Shown in pieces: positions 15,109 to 18,742 of a stretch of 18,742 nt of DNA; the first letter of the stretch is position 1, and the number at the start of each line of letters is the position of its first letter. A program made the position numbers and the translations under genes. The stretch covers positions 1-18,742 of the forward strand of contig DATGEP010000411.1 in NCBI GenBank assembly GCA_035310125.1. The letters run 5' to 3'. The notes below the pieces were generated by a model. That model searched no databases and was not told the origin of the DNA. It saw only the letters and a list, made by a program, of their open reading frames with translations. The stretch is from DATGEP01 sp035310125. Lineage in GTDB: Bacteria; Chloroflexota; Ktedonobacteria; Ktedonobacterales; JADMIN01.

Positions 15109-15843
15109 GTTAGGAGTCCGCCAACTGTGGAGTCGCGGTCGATTGTATCGCTCAGGAGTCGCTGGCAAATGTCGCGAGGCAAGCGCACGCGCGCCACTGC
15201 ACGTTGTGTTCATACACTGGATTGCCAGGCCCCGGAGCTGAGTCTGAGGGTGACCGACGGTTGCCGCCGATTGATTGGCGACCTCTGCCGACAGATTAGG
15301 CGCAGGGACACGGCCACACGGACAACTCGAGGGTGATATCACGCCGAGTGATATTGCTTTCCAGCCGTTGCCGTGGTCAGGTTCCCCAGATGACACCGTT
15401 GGCCGCGAAGGCTGGAACGATGTTGATCAGGGCCGCAGTGCTCAGCGCGGCTCCCGTATTGCTTCGCATCGCCTCGACGCAGTGCGCGGTGATCGCGCGC
15501 CACGAGCTGCCTGGCGGCCCTTTGCGCCCTGGTGACTTTGTCGAGCGTTCGCCGCTCGCATCCGACGAGCGCTGACTCGCATGATCGGGTTGCCGGACGA
15601 CCTCCGTGCGGAGTACTTTGAACTCCACCGCAACCGCCGAACTGGGTCCGACGCCTGGCGGATGCCATGCAGCCGTGTGGTCAGGCCGTGGGGCTGAGCA
15701 CGCCGCCGGCCAGCAGCCGCCGAAAGAAATTCACATACATTCAACGCCGGCGCGCCTGGTGTCCGATGTCCGAAATCCGCAACTGGCGCCGACGTACCTG
15801 GTGAGAGCACGGCTCACGTGCCGATCGAAAGGACACGGGTTCG
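15109..15843. other. 735-base gap with no confident gene, probably decayed
   Basis: Short frames on both strands overlap without a clear winner. On the plus strand the frame from 15581 (MIGLPDDLRAEYFELHRNRR) and an adjacent frame (RRLADAMQPCGQAVGLSTPP) read as protein-like pieces that would join through a frameshift near 15655, suggesting a small broken gene. I cannot name it. The rest shows no ribosome binding site/ORF pair worth calling. Confidence 0.35.
15333..15354. repeat. Palindrome GTGATATCAC with adjacent GTGATAT repeat
   Basis: GTGATATCAC (15333-15342) is a perfect palindrome, and GTGATAT recurs at 15348-15354. It could be an operator in the otherwise geneless stretch; nothing around it shows which gene it would serve. 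Confidence 0.25.
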
Positions 15844-16590
15844 GTGGAACGCACAACTCCGCTAACTGCTGCAGCGCAGATGTCGGGCTTGGCCGCCTGG
15901 GCAGCACTTGTCGCGTCAGGTGCGGCGCTCGCCCTCCTCCTCAGCCTGCACGTGCTGAGCCCCGAGTATTCGCCCGCCTGGCGCATGATCAGTGAGTACG
16001 CCGATGGCCGATACAGCTGGGTACTTTCCCTCATGTTCATTGCCTATGGCGTGAGTTCGTTGGCGCTCGCCGTCGCGATCAGATCCCACCTGCGCATGCG
16101 TCGCGACCACATTGGCCTGGCCCTGCTCGTCGCGTCTGGAATCGCCCAGGCGTCAGCGGCGGAGTTCGATCTCAACCAGGCGGTGCTTCACGAATTGGCC
16201 GGCGTTGCTGGCATCCTGTGCCTGCCTCTCGCGGCGATTTTGATCAGCCCCAGCCTGGCGGCGACTGAACACTCCGATTGCCCAAACAGGTTGATCCTGT
16301 TCGCGGCCAATCTGACCTGGATGAGCGTCGTGCTGTGGATCGCGAGTTTCGTACTCATGGTTGCGACGTTCCTGCACGCGCTCGGCGGACTGCCCGCAAC
16401 TCCTCCTGCGGAGCTCCCGGCGGGTGTCATCGCAGTCGTTGGATGGACGAATCGCATGATGGTCCTGTCCGCCTGGTGCTGGGTCGCAATTGTCGCGTGG
16501 CGCGTAGTCATCTTGCGTGCTAACGAACGGCCCGATTCGCAGGACGAACACTCTTGCATTGCAGCACGACAGGAGGCTGTTGAAGGATGA
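15844..16590 (+). CDS. DUF998-like integral membrane protein
   Basis: A 248-residue protein starting with GTG, with GAAAGG upstream at a rather long spacing. Six or seven hydrophobic spans are visible, including LAAWAALVASGAALALLLSL, WVLSLMFIAYGVSSLALAVA, GVAGILCLPLAAILI and LTWMSVVLWIASFVLMVATF. The short motif SPEYSPAWRMISEYADGRY after the first span, with its I-S-E-Y/L, is the hallmark of DUF998, a family of uncharacterised membrane proteins. It has no close partner upstream and runs convergently into the ArsR operon. The C-terminal 25 residues are soluble and acidic. Confidence 0.8.
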   Translation: MERTTPLTAAAQMSGLAAWAALVASGAALALLLSLHVLSPEYSPAWRMISEYADGRYSWVLSLMFIAYGVSSLALAVAIRSHLRMRRDHIGLALLVASGIAQASAAEFDLNQAVLHELAGVAGILCLPLAAILISPSLAATEHSDCPNRLILFAANLTWMSVVLWIASFVLMVATFLHALGGLPATPPAELPAGVIAVVGWTNRMMVLSAWCWVAIVAWRVVILRANERPDSQDEHSCIAARQEAVEG

Positions 16591-16631
16591 CGACGATGCG
16601 ACCGTTGGGGAGGACATTGCGGTGCACGAGC

Positions 16632-16662
16632 CGGAGGTCCGCGCGAGATTGCACGACCTCCG
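16632..16662. terminator. Hairpin between convergent genes, possible bidirectional terminator
   Basis: CGGAGGTC and GACCTCCG form a perfect 8-bp stem with a 15-base loop, between the ends of the convergent genes at 16590 and 16745. The position fits a terminator. The long loop and absence of a T-run make it a weak candidate. Confidence 0.25.
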
Positions 16663-16744
16663 CAACGCGATCAGCTCCGCGATGCCCGCCCTTTCTCAGC
16701 ACCACTTGGGGATAGGAGCGGACCGAGCGCAGTTCACTGCGTCT

Positions 16745-17458
16745 TTAGCTCTTCAGTGCGTCCGCAACACGAGCCTCATCGGCGGCGACGCGGTAGTCAA
16801 CTCCGAGCGGTGCGCGACCCACGACCTTGTAGCGAATGTGGGTGGCCTCGGGTGTGTTGATGACGCGCAGCGGCTCGAGCTCGATACCTTCTTTTGGTCG
16901 CACACCGATGTCCGACTCGAGCAGGCGCATGCCTTCGCCCAGAATGACCGGGACGATGTGCAATTCCAGTTCGTCGAGAAGTCCGAGTTTGATGACCTGA
17001 TGCAACAAGGTGCCACCACCCGCGATTGCGACGTTCTTGTCGCCGGCGACGGAGCGGGCTTGCTCTATGGCGCTGGCGATACCGCCGGTGACATAGGTGA
17101 AGCGTGTGCCACCCAGACGCTCGATCACCGGATGCGGGCGGTGGGTGACCACGAACACCGGCGCGTGGAACGGCGGCTCGTCGCCCCACGGGATCTCGCC
17201 GCCGTCCATCATGCGGCGACCCATCACGTACGCACCCGCGGCGGCGAAGGTCTCGGAGATGATTTCCGAGTTAAGAGATGGCTGGCCGCCTTCGAAACCC
17301 AGGCGCGCGCGCCAGGACATCGCGTCGATGACCCAGCGAGTCACGCGCATGAAGCCGGCCGCTTCGGTGCCGTTCAGCCAGTCGTGCATGTCGGCCTGGC
17401 GTGGGCCCGCGTAGAAGCCGTCGAGAGAAACAGACATCTGTGCAGTGACGAGTGTCAT
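16745..17458 (-). CDS. RibD C-terminal/dihydrofolate reductase-like family protein
   Basis: A 237-residue protein starting at the ATG at 17458, with AAAGGAAG upstream; the open frame reaches further back but only as shadow of the preceding gene. The family signature is clear: MSVSLDGFYAG at the N-terminus, AAGAYVMGRRMMDGGE, PVFVVTH, GGIASAIEQARSVAGDKNVA, then the glycine motif IAGGGTLLHQVIKLGLLDEL and HIVPVILGEGMRLL. Members use NAD(P)H in a DHFR/RibD fold; substrates of this stand-alone group (YyaP/YwjB-like) are mostly unknown. It is the last gene of an operon with ArsR and SRPBCC genes, 28 bases after the latter, a common cassette in high-GC bacteria. Confidence 0.88.
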   Translation of the reverse strand: MTLVTAQMSVSLDGFYAGPRQADMHDWLNGTEAAGFMRVTRWVIDAMSWRARLGFEGGQPSLNSEIISETFAAAGAYVMGRRMMDGGEIPWGDEPPFHAPVFVVTHRPHPVIERLGGTRFTYVTGGIASAIEQARSVAGDKNVAIAGGGTLLHQVIKLGLLDELELHIVPVILGEGMRLLESDIGVRPKEGIELEPLRVINTPEATHIRYKVVGRAPLGVDYRVAADEARVADALKS

Positions 17459-17486
17459 GTGAGCTGGTCTTCCTTTCTGCCTGCGA

Positions 17487-17960
17487 TCAACTGAGGCGGG
17501 CGAGGACAGCACCGAGATTGTCGAGCAGCCCGCGGGTACCTGCCTCGCGGCCCTCGACGGTGTCGAGTCCATCGAAGTGCACGCCCTGTTCGGTGTAGGT
17601 GAGCCGTGTTCCTGCGGCGGCGGGCTCCAGAACAATGGTCGTGAGCGATGTCGACAGGTGTCTTTCGTTCGCCCACATGTCGTAGCTGAAGACGATGCGG
17701 TGGTGCTCGACGATGTCGGTATACGTCGCTTCAAACCGGGAACTCGGCCCGCCATGCCATCGGCCGGTCTCGACAGCGCGGCCACCGACTCGGAAGTCGT
17801 GGGATTTCTCCTCGAGATCGAATGCTGAGCCGCCGCCGAACCACTGGTCGCGCGCGGCAGAATCGGAGAGCGCGTACCAGACCCGCTGGAGCGGGACGTC
17901 GAAGGTCCGCTCGATGACGAACGTTGCGTGGGTCTCCGTGTGCTGCTTGATGCTGGTCAT
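17487..17960 (-). CDS. SRPBCC (AHSA1/polyketide cyclase-like) protein
   Basis: A 157-residue protein with the AHSA1 layout: FVIERTFDVPLQRVWYALSD at the N-terminus, ARDQWFGGG, FRVGGRAVETG, ATYTDIVEHHRIVFSYDM, LTTIVLEPAAAGTRLTYTEQ, and a C-terminal helix ending GLLDNLGAVLARL. The fold makes a hydrophobic ligand pocket; the ligand is unknown. The ATG overlaps the ArsR stop (ATGA), and GAGGAG lies ten bases upstream. ArsR-SRPBCC pairs like this are widespread, and the SRPBCC protein is usually assumed to act on or bind the compound sensed by the system; that is inference. Confidence 0.92.
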   Translation of the reverse strand: MTSIKQHTETHATFVIERTFDVPLQRVWYALSDSAARDQWFGGGSAFDLEEKSHDFRVGGRAVETGRWHGGPSSRFEATYTDIVEHHRIVFSYDMWANERHLSTSLTTIVLEPAAAGTRLTYTEQGVHFDGLDTVEGREAGTRGLLDNLGAVLARLS

Positions 17961-18316
17961 GGGTTCGGTTGCTCCTCGTCGTGGTTTGCGTGGCTGGTGG
18001 TGTCCGGTTCGCGAAGAAATGCGCTGAGGCGATCCAGACGGCGCTCAGCTGGCAGGCGCTGTTTGCCGATCCATTCGGCGGCGGGCGTCAGAGCCTCGGG
18101 CGCCAACTGGTACGTGCGGACGCGGCCAAGCTTGGTCGAGCTGACGATGCCGGCGGACGCGAGCACGCCCAGGTGCTGCACCACCGATGGCAGGGCCATG
18201 TCGAAGGGCCGCGCCAGCGCAGAGACTGACGCCGGTCCGCGGGCCAGACGTTCAACCATGGCGCGCCGGCTAGGGTCCGAAAGCGCGTGGAACATGCGGT
18301 CGAGGTCCACATCCAA
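17957..18316 (-). CDS. ArsR-family winged-helix repressor
   Basis: About 119 residues. RMFHALSDPSRRAMVERLAR is the ArsR N-terminal helix pair, and SVSALARPFDMALPSVVQHL carries the recognition helix, followed by GVLASAGIVSSTKLGRVRTY (wing). The metal-binding CxC of classical ArsR/SmtB is absent, placing it in the non-metal subgroup that accompanies SRPBCC genes. The start is uncertain: TTG 18316, GTG 18310 or ATG 18295. The first touches the end of the palindrome at 18316-18339, so transcripts would have almost no leader. Autorepression of ArsR-SRPBCC-reductase through that palindrome is likely. Confidence 0.9.
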   Translation of the reverse strand: MDVDLDRMFHALSDPSRRAMVERLARGPASVSALARPFDMALPSVVQHLGVLASAGIVSSTKLGRVRTYQLAPEALTPAAEWIGKQRLPAERRLDRLSAFLREPDTTSHANHDEEQPNP

Positions 18317-18339
18317 TACTTAGGTAGTTGCCTAAGTAT
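18316..18339. promoter_or_regulatory. ArsR-family operator palindrome
   Basis: ATACTTAGG, six bases, CCTAAGTAT: perfect 9-bp arms immediately upstream of the ArsR coding start and overlapping the predicted -10 element. The size and A/T-rich ends fit ArsR-family sites, and the placement indicates autorepression. Confidence 0.75.
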
Positions 18340-18700
18340 GTGCCGAATCGGCCTGCTCTGTCAAGAGCGCCCGGCGCAGGTAGGCCGTCATGCCGGTGCC
18401 GCCCGCGACCCGAAGCAGGAAGTTCGTCAAAAACGCGTTGTGAGTGTGTGCGACACGACTGCCGGCCAGACGGAGTCGGCGCGCAGCCGCAACAGGGGCA
18501 CGCTGAGTCCAACGGCGCGCAGCGTGCAGCACGCGAGTCGGTACAGCGCCGGCGTCATCCCGATCTAACCGGCGAAGGCGATCAAACGGCGCGTGCCAGA
18601 TACCCCAAAACCGCACCAGTCGCAATCGCCGCGCGGTGAAAACCACAATGTCGAGCTAGGGTCGGCATCAGCACAGCAGAGGAAGCCGGGCAGCTGGCAC
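18332..18700 (-). pseudogene. Frameshifted remnant of a CPBP-family intramembrane metalloprotease
   Basis: Three pieces of the CPBP (CAAX protease/bacteriocin-processing) pattern occur in order but in alternating frames. FWGIWHAPF at about 18610-18584 is motif 2 (W-H-x-P). A second frame, from about 18550, reads a hydrophobic segment LRLRADSVWPAVVSHTL ending about 18450, which is motif 3 (S-x-W-P-A-x-x-x-H). The first frame resumes as NAFLTNFLLRVAGGTGMTAY at about 18439-18377, the usual sequence after motif 3. At least two frameshifts are therefore needed. Motif 1 (EExxxR) would lie toward the right edge; only a degraded LPGFL-like trace is there. The remnant abuts the ArsR promoter. Intact members are membrane proteases or related immunity proteins. 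Confidence 0.5.
18335..18364 (-). promoter_or_regulatory. Promoter of the ArsR-SRPBCC-reductase operon
   Basis: On the minus strand a consensus TTGACA (18364-18359) is followed after 18 bases by CATACT (18340-18335, four of six consensus bases). The -10 lies within the palindrome, so repressor binding would block polymerase. The leader would be only about 10-30 bases, depending on the start codon. Confidence 0.65.
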
Positions 18701-18742
18701 TCGTGCGTGCTGTCCTCAGACGCGATCAACAAGGAAAAGCGG

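Noticed and set aside
16517..17494. Plus-strand open frame of 325 codons
   Set aside because: It lies antisense to the clearly recognised RibD/DHFR-like gene and begins inside the DUF998-like gene. No domain pattern.
17459..17785. Upstream extension of the RibD/DHFR-like frame
   Set aside because: The added ~109 residues are low-complexity shadow of the SRPBCC gene. The ATG at 17458 has a ribosome binding site and the family N-terminus.
1..18742. CRISPR arrays, tRNA/rRNA genes, insertion sequences, phage genes or a toxin-antitoxin/defence island
   Set aside because: I looked for repeat-spacer periodicity, transposase or integrase motifs and clover-leaf-like sequences by eye and saw none. 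A covariance-model scan would be decisive for small RNAs.

Overview
The window is about 18.7 kb of GC-rich bacterial DNA with no rRNA, tRNA, phage or transposase signal. Two very large ATPase-type LuxR regulators, secreted beta-propeller proteins, a cupredoxin, a DUF998-like membrane protein and an ArsR/SRPBCC/reductase cassette together suggest a Gram-positive-like or monoderm high-GC lineage. Chloroflexota is my best guess and Actinomycetota the alternative. This is inference from gene style; no phylogenetic marker is present.

Layout. (1) Positions 1-5235, minus strand: two paralogous exported beta-propeller proteins (the first cut by the window edge) flank a LuxR-family ATPase regulator. 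That regulator is split into two overlapping reading frames (ATPase half and TPR/HTH half) by a frameshift near 2906-2945. (2) Positions 5634-8398, minus strand: a thiol/sulfur-flavoured island. A thioredoxin has a very clear promoter whose spacer is a CsoR/CstR-like palindrome. It is followed by an ATGA-coupled operon of OsmC-like protein, NifX-like protein and PIG-L/BshB1-like deacetylase. After these lie two gene fragments: the C-terminal part of a small thioredoxin-fold protein and possibly a di-haem peroxidase tail. (3) Positions 8450-9765, plus strand: gene debris, namely a truncated PDO/glutaredoxin-like N-terminus divergent from the thioredoxin, one intact small membrane protein, and frameshifted hydrophobic remnants. 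(4) Positions 9766-15108, plus strand: an intact 973-residue LuxR-family ATPase regulator, then a short operon of cupin, exported type-1 copper protein and polytopic membrane protein, then a small secreted protein. A 22-bp-spaced direct repeat lies in front of the cupin. (5) Positions 15844-16590: a DUF998-like membrane protein, convergent with (6) positions 16745-18316, minus strand: an ArsR repressor, SRPBCC/AHSA1 protein and RibD/DHFR-like reductase operon with a perfect palindrome over its promoter. (7) Positions 18332-18742: a frameshifted CPBP-family intramembrane protease remnant.

Working together: the thioredoxin, OsmC, BshB-like and NifX-like genes plus two thioredoxin-fold fragments look like a persulfide/thiol redox island under a copper- or persulfide-sensing repressor that is not encoded here. 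The big LuxR regulators each sit beside exported proteins of unknown role (propellers; cupredoxin with cupin), so they may control them. Notable throughout is the number of broken genes, at least four or five in one window, which means either local genome decay or frame errors in the assembly.
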